This document shows positions 50,286 to 61,900 of a DNA stretch of 64,000 bases, piece by piece; position 1 is the first letter of the stretch; each line of letters begins with the position of its first letter. The notes beneath the pieces are model-generated. The model searched no databases. It had not been told where the DNA came from and saw nothing but the letters and a program-made list of their open reading frames with translations. Source of the stretch: Gardnerella vaginalis ATCC 14018 = JCM 11026. Lineage in GTDB: Bacteria; Actinomycetota; Actinomycetes; Actinomycetales; Bifidobacteriaceae. The stretch is taken from the NCBI RefSeq assembly GCF_001042655.1, contig NZ_AP012332.1, positions 1,302,001 to 1,366,000 of the forward strand, given 5' to 3'. The position numbers and the translations under genes were made by a program.

Positions 50286-51980
50286 TTACTTGCGATGAGC
50301 GCGATAGAAGCGAATCAAGCTCTGGGTAGAAGCATCCTGAGCTGCCAAAGCATCGTCATCCTTAGAGATTGCAGGAGTAATCTGCTTTGCAAGCTGCTTG
50401 CCAAGCTCCACACCCCACTGATCGTAGGAATCCAAGCCCCAAACAGTGCCTTCGACGAAGGTGATGTGCTCGTAGAGAGCAATCAACTCGCCCAAGCTAA
50501 ATGGAGTCAAAGCTTCGCCGAAGATAGAAGTGGTTGGACGGTTGCCGCTAAATACGCGAGCTGGAACAATCTCTTCTGGAGTTCCTTCAGCGCGAACTTC
50601 GTCAGCAGTCTTGCCGAAAGCAAGAGCCTTAGTCTGTGCAAGATAGTTGCCCAAGAAGAGCTCGTGCACATCCTGATCGCCATCTTTAGTAGGATTTGGC
50701 GTGTTCACGAAAGCAATGAAGTCAGCTGGAATAAGCTGAGTGCCCTGGTGAATCAACTGGTAGAAAGCGTGCTGGCCGTTGGTGCCTGGCTCACCCCAGA
50801 AGATTTCGCCGGTTTCGCTTGTTACAGGAGTGCCGTCCCAGCGCACAGACTTACCGTTGGATTCCATGGTGAGCTGCTGCAAATAAGCTGGGAAACGGTG
50901 CAAGTACTGATCGTATGGAAGCACAGCGTGAGAAGCAACCTTGTAGAAGTTGCGGTACCAAACGTTGAGCATACCGAGAAGCACAACAACATTCTTCTCG
51001 AATGGGGTTTCAGCAAAGTAAGTATCGATTGCGTGGAAGCCCTTCAAGAACTCTTCGAAGCGCTCTGGTCCAAGAACTACAGCCAAAGAAGTGCCAACAG
51101 CGGAATCCACAGAGTAGCGGCCGCCAACCCAGTTCCAGAATCCGAAAGCGTTGGTTGGGTTAATGCCGAACTCTTCAACCTTCTCGAGATTGGTGGAAAC
51201 AGCCACGAAGTGCTTTGCAACAGCTTCAGCCTTCTTTGCGTCGCTGCCGTCAATAGCACCGCTCTCCTGAAGCTTATTAAGCAACCAGGTACGAGCGGTA
51301 CGAGCGTTGGTCAAAGTCTCCAAAGTGGTGAAAGTCTTGGAAACAATGATGAAAAGCGTGGTTTCTGGATCCAAATCCTTGGTCTTCTCTGCCATATCAT
51401 TTGGATCGATATTAGAAACATAGTGAGCGCTAATTCCAGCATCAGCATATGGCTTCAAGGCTTCGTAAACCATGACTGGACCCAAATCAGAGCCGCCGAT
51501 ACCAATGTTTACAACGGTCTTGATGTTCTTGCCAGTAACGCCCTTCCAAGCGCCGGAGCGAACTTCGTTAGCAAAATCGTAAATGCGACCCAACACTTCA
51601 CGCACGTCGGCAACGGTATCCTGACCGTCTACCATGAACTTACCAGCATCTTCGGCTGGACGACGCAAAGCGGTGTGCAATACTGCACGATCTTCGGTGT
51701 TGTTAATGTGCACGCCAGTGTACATCGCCTTAGTGCGCTCATCAAGCTTAACTGCCTTTGCAAGGTCGGCGAAAAGCTTAAGCGTCTCTGGCTTAATCAA
51801 ATTCTTAGAAAGATCGAAGTGGAGGTCTCCAGCTTCGAAGCTCAACTTATCCACGCGATTTGCATCCTGAGCAAACCACTTCTTCAGGCTCACGCCTTCG
51901 GACTGCAATTCATCATAGTGCTTCTGCAAAGCAGCCCATTCAGGTGTTTTAACGGCGTCAACTGGTGGATTGATGGCCAT
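50286..51980 (-). CDS. pgi: Glucose-6-phosphate isomerase
   Basis: The 564-residue cytosolic enzyme interconverts glucose 6-phosphate and fructose 6-phosphate, feeding the bifid (phosphoketolase) shunt in this family. Signatures are intact: [18 protein letters not shown], a middle [17 protein letters not shown] segment and the C-terminal [17 protein letters not shown]. The start ATG 51980 has AAAGGA nearby. It is a single-gene transcript with its own terminator. Confidence 0.97.
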   Translation of the reverse strand: MAINPPVDAVKTPEWAALQKHYDELQSEGVSLKKWFAQDANRVDKLSFEAGDLHFDLSKNLIKPETLKLFADLAKAVKLDERTKAMYTGVHINNTEDRAVLHTALRRPAEDAGKFMVDGQDTVADVREVLGRIYDFANEVRSGAWKGVTGKNIKTVVNIGIGGSDLGPVMVYEALKPYADAGISAHYVSNIDPNDMAEKTKDLDPETTLFIIVSKTFTTLETLTNARTARTWLLNKLQESGAIDGSDAKKAEAVAKHFVAVSTNLEKVEEFGINPTNAFGFWNWVGGRYSVDSAVGTSLAVVLGPERFEEFLKGFHAIDTYFAETPFEKNVVVLLGMLNVWYRNFYKVASHAVLPYDQYLHRFPAYLQQLTMESNGKSVRWDGTPVTSETGEIFWGEPGTNGQHAFYQLIHQGTQLIPADFIAFVNTPNPTKDGDQDVHELFLGNYLAQTKALAFGKTADEVRAEGTPEEIVPARVFSGNRPTTSIFGEALTPFSLGELIALYEHITFVEGTVWGLDSYDQWGVELGKQLAKQITPAISKDDDALAAQDASTQSLIRFYRAHRK

Positions 51981-52224
51981 TTCTTGGTCCTTTCATCTTG
52001 AATGAAGTGACGTGATGCCTTGTTTTATCAATCTTTAGGCACACTTGAACACGTTTTAATCACAATAATCATCGAGAATCATAGTGAACTATAAAGTAAA
52101 CACGTGTAAATGCGCGCAAAGTGGAACTTGTGCATCACTATCTTCCAATTGCCAAGATACTCACAAAAGCGGACAGAAATACACTTTGACTAGAACACAT
52201 GCGAACATTTGCGGCGCGTCATGC

Positions 52225-52253
52225 TAGACAAATTGCAAATATTAATATATAGT
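52225..52253 (+). promoter_or_regulatory. Promoter of tRNA-Thr
   Basis: TAGACA (52225-52230), a 17-bp spacer and TATAGT (52248-52253), each 5/6 to consensus, end 42 bp before the tRNA. The remaining gap between pgi and this promoter shows nothing else. Confidence 0.7.
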
Positions 52254-52295
52254 ATTTGATTTGTGCGCGAGTCGCGAATGCTTCTCGGGCAAATT

Positions 52296-52368
52296 GCCAC
52301 TTTAGCTCAGTCGGTAGAGCGTCTCACTCGTAATGAGAAGGTCGACAGTTCGATTCTGTCAAGTGGCT
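52296..52368 (+). tRNA. tRNA-Thr (CGT)
   Basis: Acceptor arms GCCACTT/AAGTGGC, D arm GCTCAGTCGGTAGAGC, anticodon loop CTCGTAA with CGT, T arm GACAG-TTCGATT-CTGTC. No encoded CCA. Confidence 0.95.
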
Positions 52369-52405
52369 CTTAAAGTTTCTTTTTCGCTTGTTTTAGGCGA
52401 TTTAA

Positions 52406-52486
52406 GCGCGAGTGGCGAAATGGTAGACGCGCAGGATTTAGGTTCCTGTGTCTTACGACATGTGGGTTCAAGTCCCATCTCGCGCA
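52406..52486 (+). tRNA. tRNA-Leu (TAG)
   Basis: Acceptor arms GCGCGAG/CTCGCGC, anticodon stem CAGGA/TCCTG with loop TTTAGGT (anticodon TAG), long variable arm, T arm GTGGG-TTCAAGT-CCCAT. It lies 37 bp after tRNA-Thr and is probably co-transcribed. Confidence 0.94.
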
Positions 52487-52487
52487 C

Positions 52488-52525
52488 AAAAATGGACCAA
52501 ATGCTATTGCACCTGGTCCATTTTT
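52488..52525 (+). terminator. Terminator of the tRNA-Thr/Leu transcript
   Basis: TGGACC/GGTCCA stem extended by AAAAA/TTTTT with a 16-nt loop. The T run marks termination on the plus strand, and the A run could serve the converging lysozyme transcript. Confidence 0.85.
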
Positions 52526-52571
52526 CTCTTAAACGAAACAACCAAAGAAAATATTAACTCTTAGTCTAAAA

Positions 52572-54482
52572 CTACACTCCAAAAGCATAAGTCTTAGTAT
52601 CTTTGAGTGTACCATTAGATGTGTAGGCTTCAAAATGTGTCCAATAAATTCCAGATTTAGGACTCCACAAAGCCCATGGACCCTTAAATTGGCTCACCCA
52701 TTGTTTGGCGTTATAGTCATATATTTTGATAATCGTGTAACCATTAGGATTATTTGTAGTAGCACCTAGTAAAACATTGCTACCACGCCAAGCCGCATAA
52801 GTGCCAGAAATCACGGTATCACCTGTAAAAACAGGAGCCGGTGCATTTTGAATCTCATAATGGAAAGCAATGGTTTTGTTACCCAAAGGCTTCTTAGTGA
52901 ACGAATCACGAACATCACAGTGAAGCCAATAATCACCGTTGCTTGTCACCCAAGAAGCCCAATTGCTAACAGACCAGTCAGAAATAGTCTTCCACTGCTT
53001 ATTAAGCAAATCGTAAGCAAGCCAACGGTATTCCATATGATTGTAAATACTACTACTTGCTGCAGCGCCTACAGCTATATCGTTACTGCGAACAATCCAC
53101 GTAAAATCGATGTGAGCGCGGCTTGTAGGCGTAGTTGGCCTAGTACCAAATGCATTTAAATCAACATTACCTTGAATTCCAGATACAGAACCGCTAGAAG
53201 TGTACTGCCAGCCGCCTAATGGTGTTGTAATGTTAAAAAGCGTACTGGCACCATAGCTAGCAACCCAGCTTGTACGATCGTGAATATATTGGGAATTAAG
53301 CGGACCGTTTAAATAATTAGCATAAGAATAAACACCTAGATTAGTGTATCCAGCAGAAGCAAGCTGGTTCCACCACGATGCAACAATATTCTGATAAACA
53401 TATGGATCAGTAGGTGGTTGATGCCCTGCCCACTCCCATCTTTCCAAATCATAGTAAACAGGGTATGCAAGGTCACTTGGATTAACGCCAGCACCTTGCA
53501 AAAGCCTTGCCACATCAGCACCTTCGGAAGCTCCATCAGAAGGCGTTTCAGCGTAGGAATAAACATAAACTCCAAAAGGAATACCTAAACGCTTGCATTC
53601 GTTAATATTTCGCACAGCATACTTGTCGTAACCATTATCCCAACCGTAGCTGATGCGAATTATTGTACCTTCTACTCCAGCGGCTTTAGCAGCAGCCCAA
53701 TCAATTTCATGCTGATGTTCAGAAACATCTATAACACCTCTAGCGTTATAAGCAAACATGTTTCCGTTGCCATCAAAGAATGATTGAGAACCATTGTAAT
53801 CTTCCCATTCCACACCATAATTTGTTACAGGCAAATAGGCTTTGCGAACAATACCATCAGTTGTTGTGGCTGTTTTAGAAGACAATATTGTTGAATCTTT
53901 TGCTTTAGCAGAAGATTTAGACTCGTCTGGAATAGGCTGATTTGAGCTTATTAGACGAACTTTGGAAGGATTGGCAGAATTTGTAGAATTCGTAGAATTG
54001 TAGCGCTTAATTGCTTTTCGCAAATCTCCAACAGTAATAGGCGTAAAACGTCTTCCATCGCTCTTAGCAAGAGGATCTGGCTGCTTGTCTTTAGTACCAA
54101 TAATTTTAGGATCAGTAACAATATCGCCAGTTTTAAGAGATTTCAAATGACCAGTAGATGTAAGAGCATATTTTGAAGAAACTACTTCGTCACTATTCTT
54201 AAATGACGACGCCACTTTTGAAGGCAACTTAAAATCAGGATTATTGGCATCACCATCGGCAAAACCATTCAAACGATTATCTTCAGCAGAATTACTATTC
54301 CCATTATCTGCACTTTTTATTGCATTATTTTTGGCACTTCTTAATGAACTTCTTGATGAACTAGAAGCAGAGCCTTCAAAAACACCACGTCCTTCAACAT
54401 TAATAGATGGAGAAACGTTCATAACAAATGCAGCAGCAACAGAAACTAAACTTGCAATTACACGTACAATAATTTGTCCCAC
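52572..54482 (-). CDS. Secreted GH25-family lysozyme
   Basis: The 636-residue protein has an N-terminal hydrophobic signal segment (IIVRVIASLVSVAAAFVM). A ~200-residue Ser/Asn/Lys-rich spacer follows. The glycoside hydrolase 25 barrel spans about 246-445, with Asp252 in IDVSEHQ and the D-x-E catalytic pair at 345-347 (YYDLERW). The C-terminal ~170 residues hold two repeats of a Trp/Tyr-rich beta domain (YRWLAYDLLNKQWKTISDW; YTIIKIYDYNAKQWVSQF), similar to cell-wall or surface-binding repeats seen on streptococcal proteins. It should cleave peptidoglycan between MurNAc and GlcNAc, for wall remodelling or attack on neighbours. No anchor motif is seen. Confidence 0.9.
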   Translation of the reverse strand: MGQIIVRVIASLVSVAAAFVMNVSPSINVEGRGVFEGSASSSSRSSLRSAKNNAIKSADNGNSNSAEDNRLNGFADGDANNPDFKLPSKVASSFKNSDEVVSSKYALTSTGHLKSLKTGDIVTDPKIIGTKDKQPDPLAKSDGRRFTPITVGDLRKAIKRYNSTNSTNSANPSKVRLISSNQPIPDESKSSAKAKDSTILSSKTATTTDGIVRKAYLPVTNYGVEWEDYNGSQSFFDGNGNMFAYNARGVIDVSEHQHEIDWAAAKAAGVEGTIIRISYGWDNGYDKYAVRNINECKRLGIPFGVYVYSYAETPSDGASEGADVARLLQGAGVNPSDLAYPVYYDLERWEWAGHQPPTDPYVYQNIVASWWNQLASAGYTNLGVYSYANYLNGPLNSQYIHDRTSWVASYGASTLFNITTPLGGWQYTSSGSVSGIQGNVDLNAFGTRPTTPTSRAHIDFTWIVRSNDIAVGAAASSSIYNHMEYRWLAYDLLNKQWKTISDWSVSNWASWVTSNGDYWLHCDVRDSFTKKPLGNKTIAFHYEIQNAPAPVFTGDTVISGTYAAWRGSNVLLGATTNNPNGYTIIKIYDYNAKQWVSQFKGPWALWSPKSGIYWTHFEAYTSNGTLKDTKTYAFGV

Positions 54483-54654
54483 AACTCCTCCAGAGATATG
54501 CTTTTACGTGTTTTTACCTCATACAACCATAGCAATATGCGCAAACAGTAAAGAAACAAATCGCAAATCAGAATAACGAAAAAACACAAAAATAACTATG
54601 ACTAATCACGATATATTTAGAACAATCGGAATCAAAGAAATCACAGAAATCAAG

Positions 54655-54728
54655 TGGAGCGGATGACGGGAATCGGACCCGCGTCATCAGTTTGGAAGAC
54701 TGATACTCTACCATTGAGCTACATCCGC
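54655..54728 (-). tRNA. tRNA-Gly (TCC)
   Basis: On the minus strand acceptor arms GCGGATG/CATCCGC, anticodon loop CTTCCAA with TCC, T arm GACGGG-type stem with TTCGA-like loop; CCA is encoded at 54657-54655. The rest of the gap 54483-54947 holds only a dispersed repeat. Confidence 0.93.
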
Positions 54729-54860
54729 AATTGCACGTAATGGAATTTTTATAAGACCCCAAAACAGCGACTCGAACAATTATACAGATGATTTTGACAT
54801 AAAACAACTAACGACACTCCACTTAGATTCTCAAGAGCGTTGTACCACACGATTAACATT

Positions 54861-54905
54861 CCCGTGTTTGTTCCCTTTTTATGCAAATACGACAACAAAC
54901 GCGGG
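54861..54905. repeat. Dispersed intergenic repeat (copy 3), hairpin form
   Basis: CCCGTGTTTGTT and AACAAACGCGGG arms pair with one G-T. The interior CCCTTTTT...AAATACGAC matches the copy at 27379-27423. A run of nine As follows on the plus strand. Confidence 0.7.
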
Positions 54906-54947
54906 AAAAAAAAATAAACAAAACCATACAGTGCAAATCGCAAATAT

Positions 54948-55430
54948 CTAAGCTATTTCTAGAATCACAAACGCAGAGGCGATTGCAGATGCATCTTCAA
55001 GCAAACCATCGTGGCTCAAAGAAACATGCCATCTAATAGAAAAGCCATTCTGTGCATTAATCATAGGAACCGTGCTCAAAGATTGCATAAGCTTTTCATT
55101 AACAGCATCATTAAGATGGACACTTGGGCAACCACGAGAATCATCTAAAATCTCAATACTCGACCACGGTGTGTTATCTAGCGTGTAAGGATATTTTGCA
55201 TCTCCAAACGAAGATAAAGCCTCGCACCACGCTTTTATAACTGCCTCTTTTCCAGCCCAGCGCGCTGCAATATGCATCGCCTCAGCGTCGTTTTTTGAGT
55301 TCGCTCGCATGGCGCACTGTCTAAGCTCTCTCTGAGAAAACAGAGCACGCCAACCATCGCCATCATGCATCTGCTCAGCAAACTGCGCAACGTTTACCAA
55401 GTCGTGCCCTATTCCTGCAATCATACACAC
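54948..55430 (-). CDS. acpS: Holo-[acyl-carrier-protein] synthase
   Basis: The 160-residue enzyme transfers phosphopantetheine from CoA to acyl carrier protein domains; in bifidobacteria the main client is the large type I fatty acid synthase. The motifs GIGHDLV (metal-binding Asp10) and WAGKEAVIKAW (Glu62) are present, with FSQRELRQC between. The usual Gly-x-Asp reads GHD here. The start could be Met1 or Met3. It is oriented away from the giant surface gene to its right. Confidence 0.9.
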   Translation of the reverse strand: MCMIAGIGHDLVNVAQFAEQMHDGDGWRALFSQRELRQCAMRANSKNDAEAMHIAARWAGKEAVIKAWCEALSSFGDAKYPYTLDNTPWSSIEILDDSRGCPSVHLNDAVNEKLMQSLSTVPMINAQNGFSIRWHVSLSHDGLLEDASAIASAFVILEIA

Positions 55431-55755
55431 CTACTTTTAGCACATATACATACTTTTTTATGTTCTACGCAAAAATACTATATAAAATCTTGTATAAAAT
55501 ATATTTAAATCAACAATCACTTACGCGCTTTTACTGCAGTAGCAAACGCCGAAAAAATCACCGGCAAATGTTTTCCAAAACTACAAAACGACAGCAAACG
55601 CCAGAAAATTACGCACGCTACTACCTGCTTAAGCATGTGTACAAGAAACGCTACAAGTGTGATTAATTCATATGCGAATAAATTACTATAAAACGATAAA
55701 ATTTTAGATAATTTTAAACAATCCGTCGTTATGACAATATTTTATACATAGAGCA

Positions 55756-55767
55756 CCCCCCCCCCCC
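55756..55767. repeat. C12 homopolymer upstream of the Rib-repeat surface gene
   Basis: Twelve consecutive Cs lie 229 bp before the start of the giant surface protein and about 45 bp before its best promoter. The gap 55431-55996 contains no gene. The tract resembles those at 3822 and 27229. Confidence 0.8.
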
Positions 55768-55811
55768 GCAGGAAATTTTACAGTTATAGAACACTTAACA
55801 ATAAAAAAATT

Positions 55812-55840
55812 ACGACAAAATAGTAAAAATACGATATAAT
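55812..55840 (+). promoter_or_regulatory. Probable promoter of the Rib-repeat surface gene
   Basis: ACGACA (55812-55817), a 17-bp spacer and a perfect TATAAT (55835-55840), in an A-rich context that could serve as an UP element. The predicted leader is about 150 nt. Confidence 0.7.
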
Positions 55841-55996
55841 ATTATGCAGCATGTATATAAACGTACTTATTGTCTACCGTTGCTTTATGAAAACACAAAA
55901 TTAGTATTTGAAGAAGAACTAGACACAAGTTTATATACGACACACATTATGGAACGTTAAATTAAGAAGCACAAGAATAAAGGATTACGGATTATT

Positions 55997-58900
55997 ATGG
56001 CAAATAGCAACCGCAAAAAGCATGCACGCGAGCAAGTTGAGAGCTCGTTTAAAAACGTTGATTCATCTTCTGCGTATGCAACCATGCGCAAGGTTTCATT
56101 GAGCACACTTGCCACAGTTCTCACTGCAGCAACCTGCTTGGGTGGTCAGCCAATCCTCGCATCCTCTAATATTCTTCTTCCTCCAACTACGGCAGCTTTT
56201 GCGCAAGAAGTGCGTAACGCTGATCCTACTCCTTGGCTGCATACGCCAAATATTCTTGAGTTCCAAAGGTATCGCTTTGCTAACAGCAACGGAAAAATCG
56301 GTCAAATAGGATCCGACGGTTTGGGTGATTACGATAACACCACCAAGAAATCGGATATGTATGCACATCTTGAAAAGAACGGAAACGACCAGTACCTAAT
56401 CTTCGATGTGTTCTTTAACAACGACGGTAAAGATATGACTGGCGCTTCCAAACAACAACAGTATGTTTGGCAAATTCCTTTTGCAGTTGCTGACTTAAAT
56501 AATGGTTATTACAATGTAGACACATTAAGTGATTTAAGCTTTAATTTTTATAAACGAAATGGCACTAGTCCACAAACAACAAACGCTGTTCTTTCACGCG
56601 ATTTTTCATTATTCACTAAAGAAAATAGCCAGTCAGCAACACTTAGTAAGCCTTTGCAAGATGACCAGCACCTTGGAAATTCTATTTACAAAATAACCTT
56701 AGGCATAAGAGGAGGAAACAGCAACAAGCAAGATTTGAGTGATACTTTCCACAAGAATGCAGGCGACGGGGTTATTAGCAATGCTACAACATTAACAGGC
56801 GTATATAAGGGCAAGAGCTACGGCATCGGCTTAAGAACTACGAACGTCGACTATGCAGTACACATGCATTGCAAAGTAAAATTACGTCAAGGAGTCACTC
56901 TTGACGACATTCAAGATGCTTATACATGGGCAAATACAAGTACTTATGGTAGAACGACTAACTCGGCTTACACCTTTATTTCTGGTCGCGAGCGCTGGAA
57001 AGAACCAAATCTTAAGCGCACAAAAAGCGACAATTTACCTCCAAAGCTGTATTTTAATGGCAAAGAGATTAGCGATTCCAACAACAGCATTACCGTGTAT
57101 CAGGGCGATACTCCTACAATCAAATTCGGAACATCTGACGACAGTGGAAAGGTTAATAGCTTCTCAGTTAAGGGTCTTCCTAACGGTAATGGAGATGTCA
57201 CTGAAAACAGTAATGGCATGGAAGCAACTGAAGCTAAGCATCACAACCATGTTGTTAATAGAGTTAAGTTTGAATATAAGAACGGCAACACGCCAGCAAA
57301 TACTGACTACACGGTTACTGTCTCTGCAACCGACGCTTCTGGAAACAAAGTAGAAAAGAAAGTTACAGTACATCTTAAAAATCTGAACCAGAAGTACAAG
57401 GCTCCAACCACTACACCGATTACTGTTGATTGGGGACATAAGGCAACTAATGAAGAATTAAAGAAACATGTTTCTAATATTGAAGGCGGTGGACAACTAG
57501 ATTTCAATACTTTCCCAGAGACTAAACTACCAGATATAGCTTTTAATGGGAAAGACACTGCTACAATATCCACATCAGCAAAAGTAATATATTCAGACAA
57601 TTCGTACCATATTGTTACGATTCCTGTAATTGTCAGAAAGCCGCTCGCATTGCAACACAAAAGCGAGCTGAAAGATCACGAAGTTAAAGTAAATGTTGGC
57701 GACACTCTTACTAAAACAGGAAACAAGGTTGACGCTAAGCAATATCTTGGCATAACCGATAAGAATGTTAAAGATAAAATTAAGAGCGCAGAGTGGGTGA
57801 ACGGCGAACCTTCCACAAACGTTGCGGGAAAGAAGACTTACACTGCTAAAGTCACATTTAGCGACGGCAGTACTGCAGAAGAAAAGGTCACTTTCACTGT
57901 TCGCCCTCAAAAGCCTAAGATTGAGACTGATTTGACTGGCGTTGCAGGTGTAAAAGGCAAGGAAGTTGTAGTTAATGCTGGTCCTGGCACAGCTGGAAGC
58001 ACTGTAACGCTTAAAGATAGCAAGGGCAATCAAATTGGAACTGGAAAAGTTGGCAACGATGGCAAAGTTACAATTACAGTTGCTAACGGCATTCCTGAAG
58101 GAAACATTACTGCAGTAACTACTACTGCAGATTCCGTAAGCTCTGACGCAAGCGACGCTAAGAAGGCTACTAAGGATGACAAAGCTCCAACGCTTACTGC
58201 TGATAAAGATAGCGTTACCGTAAAAGTTGGCGAAGATCTGAAAATTCAGCTTACTGCAAAAGATGATGTAAAGATTGAATCTATTGACACAGCAACAGCA
58301 ACGATGGCTTTTGCTCGAAATGATTTCAGTAAGATGATGGCTGTCGCAGCGCGTGCAAAAACTGATTACACGAAGAATAGTGATAAGGAAAAGGTTTTCA
58401 CTTATAACTTCTCCGGCTTTAAGCCTGAAGAAGTTGGCACTTATACTCTTACGTTCTCCGCAACTGATGCTGCTGGTCACAAAACAGAAAAAACTGTGAC
58501 TGTAAAAGTGGAGAAAAAAGAAGACATTAAGTCAAAGAATATTGCTGTTGACTTAGGTCACAAGCTCACCGAAAAAGACGCCGAAAAAGCTATTGCCAAC
58601 GGAAGAAAGCTTAAAAAAGCAGGCGCAACCTTCAAGTGGAGCACTGAAACTGGCGGAACTCCAGACACTTCCACTGTTGGCAAGGAAAAGACTGGAAAAG
58701 TTATTGTAACTATTCCTACTAACGACAAAAATCACCCACGCGTTGAAACTGTTGACGTTAAGGTAACTGTTAGGGATAACGAAAGTCCTAAAGTTGCGAT
58801 TCAGCAAAAGGGCGACGGTGGTACATATAACACCATTGATCCTGGATATCCAGATGGTCCAAAATACCCACCAGTATTTACTATTACTACATACCGCGGT

Positions 58901-61900
58901 GATAAGAACGATATTAAGATTACTGCAACAGACAACAGTGGCAACGTTACAACTCTTACTTTAACGCCTAAAACTCCAGGAGAAACAGAAAAAGCTCCTA
59001 CCGGAACTGGCACAACTACAGATCCTAAGACTTTGACGCTTGATGGCACTACTCCGCTCAACACTAAGCCTGGCGAGTATACGCGTACCTTAAAAGCGGT
59101 GGATCCTTCGGGCAATCTTAATGAAGTAACTGTTAAGTTTATTGTTAAGCCGCAATCCGACAAATATGGTGATGTTAAAGGCACGCCTGTTACGTACAAC
59201 ATGGGCAGCGGCACAAAGCATCCAGATCCTAAGAGCGGTATTAATGCAGATGATCTAAAGAAACTACCTAGCGACGCTACCTACTCTTGGGCTAAGGAAC
59301 CAGATTGGAATAAGCCTGGCGAGCAGAAAGATGCTAAAGTTCGCATAACATTTAAGGACGGTTCAACTAAAGACGTTACTACAACCGTTACCGTTAAGGA
59401 CGATATCGCGCCTGTTATTAACACACCTAGTACCAATAAGGCAAAGAGAGCAGACACTGAGAAAACAGCTGAGTACTACCAGTTCAAGGTGCATAATGGC
59501 AAACCGTTCAGCATTGATATCAACGCTTATGACAACAGCGGAAAGATTAAGAGTGCAACAATAGCAACATTCCCAGGTCATGACGGAAAAATCACTATTG
59601 ACAATCAAAACGGGAATTCTGCAGAAAAGCCTGCGACTATTCATATTAAGGGCACTGCAAAACGAGATGCGAGTATAACTAATTCGTCCGATAACAAGTG
59701 GTCTCGTGAGCTTGTTGTTACAGACGAAGCTGGCAACGAGTCTAAGCTTAAGGTTCAAATCTCCGTGTACACGGATGCTGAAGAGCATACTGCTACTGCT
59801 AAGCAAGTTGATAATCCTAAGGATAACAACGCAATTACCAACGCGATCACAATAACAAAATATGATAATCCAAATACGCCAATCGATAAGACTGGTATAA
59901 CATTTGAAGTTGGAAAAATTCCTACAGATGATGGAAATTACACTGTTCCTGTAACTGTTAAATATCCAGATGGATCTTCCAGCAAGATTGAAGTGCCTAT
60001 TGTCGTTAATAGGGAGTCTAACAACTACGACCCTGTTGGCAGGACGATTACTGTTCATTGGAATTCTAAGGAAGATATTGCAAATAAGATTAAGTCGTTT
60101 GGCGATGGCAATGGCTTGACGTGGAATGGAAACTCTCCAAAGCAAAATCCAACAGTAGAAATCGTCAACACAAAAGACGTTCCAAGCACCGATAAGCCTG
60201 GCGAAAGCAAAGTGCAGGTTAAGGTTAAGTATTCGGATGGCTCTAGTGACGTTGCAACAGTAACTGTTAAAGTTTTGGATCCACAAAACAAGGATTACAC
60301 GCCAGAAGGTCAAACAATTAACATTGACTACAATAAGACGCCGAATACAGGTATATCCAGCAAGATTACCGGCGTTGGCAAGGATAAAGGCATTAGCTTT
60401 GGTAAAGATAAGCAAGGCAAAGATATAACGCTTCCAGAAGGCGCAAGTATTGCTATTGACGACAAAGCTAAGACTGTTCCAGATGGCACTCAGCCTGGTA
60501 CTTTCGATATTCCTGTAACCATTACGTATAAGGATGGCTCTAAAGATCACGCAACAGTAAAGGTTACTGTAGGAAAGCCTCAAAGTGAAACTCATACGCC
60601 AAAGGTTGACGGCGGAATCACTAAGAAGTATGGAGAAAGTGGCCCTTCTGACAATGACATCATTGCTAAAGTCACTGTTCCAAACAAACCAAATGGTACA
60701 ACAATTACAGTTGATAAAGGTCAAACACCTATCGACACTAAGACTCCTGGAACCGTAAACGTTAAGGTTACTGTTAAGTATCCTGACGGTTCTGAGGATC
60801 ACGTGGAAGTTCCTGTAACAGTTGGCGAGCCAGATAACGAAACCTACAAGCCAAGCGCAGAAGCTATCAACAAGAAGCGTAATGAGAAAGCTCCTGATGC
60901 TGATGAAATCAAGAAGGCTGTAAAGACTTCTACAGTTAAGAACAAGACTGCTCCAAAGGAAACAAAAGTAGAGCTTGTAGATCCAAAAACTCCTCTACCA
61001 ACTACAGATAAGACTGGCACAACTAACGTACCTGTTAAGGTCACATATCCAGATGGTTCCAGTACTGTTGTGCAAGTACCTGTAGTAGTTACAGACACTG
61101 ATGCCACTGCGAACACTCCTGCAGTTGACCCTGTAGAAGAGCCGTATGGTACTGATAAAGAAAAGACCAAGAAAGCTGTTACAGCTGCTGTAACTGTTCC
61201 TGATTTTAAGCCAAAGAAGGACGGCGATAAGCCAACAGTCACTATCACAAGCGCCGATAAGGATATTCCAGACGGCACAAAGCCTGGCACTTATCACGTT
61301 AAGGTTAAGGTCACGTACCCAGATAACACAACTGATGAAGTTACTGTTGATGTGACTATTAAGAACAAGCAGTCGGATACTTTCGAGCCAAAAGCAACGC
61401 CTGTTGTTAAGCCGTTTGGCAAGAAGGTTACATCTGATGATGTAACAGGCAATGTAACTGTTCCTAATTGGTCAAAAGATTCAAAGGAACAACCAAAGAT
61501 TGAGTTGAACGAGCCTAACACAAAGCTTCCAGATGGTAAGACTCCTGGACACTCTACTGTTAAGGTTAAAGTCACCTACCCAGATGGCACAACTGACACT
61601 GTTGACGTGCCAGTAACTATTAGCGATAAGCAGTCTGAACTTTACCCACCTAAGGCAGATAATCTTGAAAAAGATAATGGTCAAAAGCCTTCGGACGACG
61701 AAATTATCGGCAAAGTAAGTGTTCCTACCTGGCCAACGAACGAAACAAATAAGCCAACTTACTCTATTGCTGAGGGAGATAAGTCTAAAATCCCTAATGG
61801 AGATAAGGCTGGCAAGTTTGAAGTGCCTGTAACAGTTACGTATCCGGATGGATCAACAACTGTTATTAACGTACCTGTAACTATTAAGTCTCCAACTGCT

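Noticed and set aside
55844..55960. 38-codon open frame between the promoter and the Rib-type gene
   Set aside because: Its ATG lies at or before the predicted transcription start and has no ribosome site.
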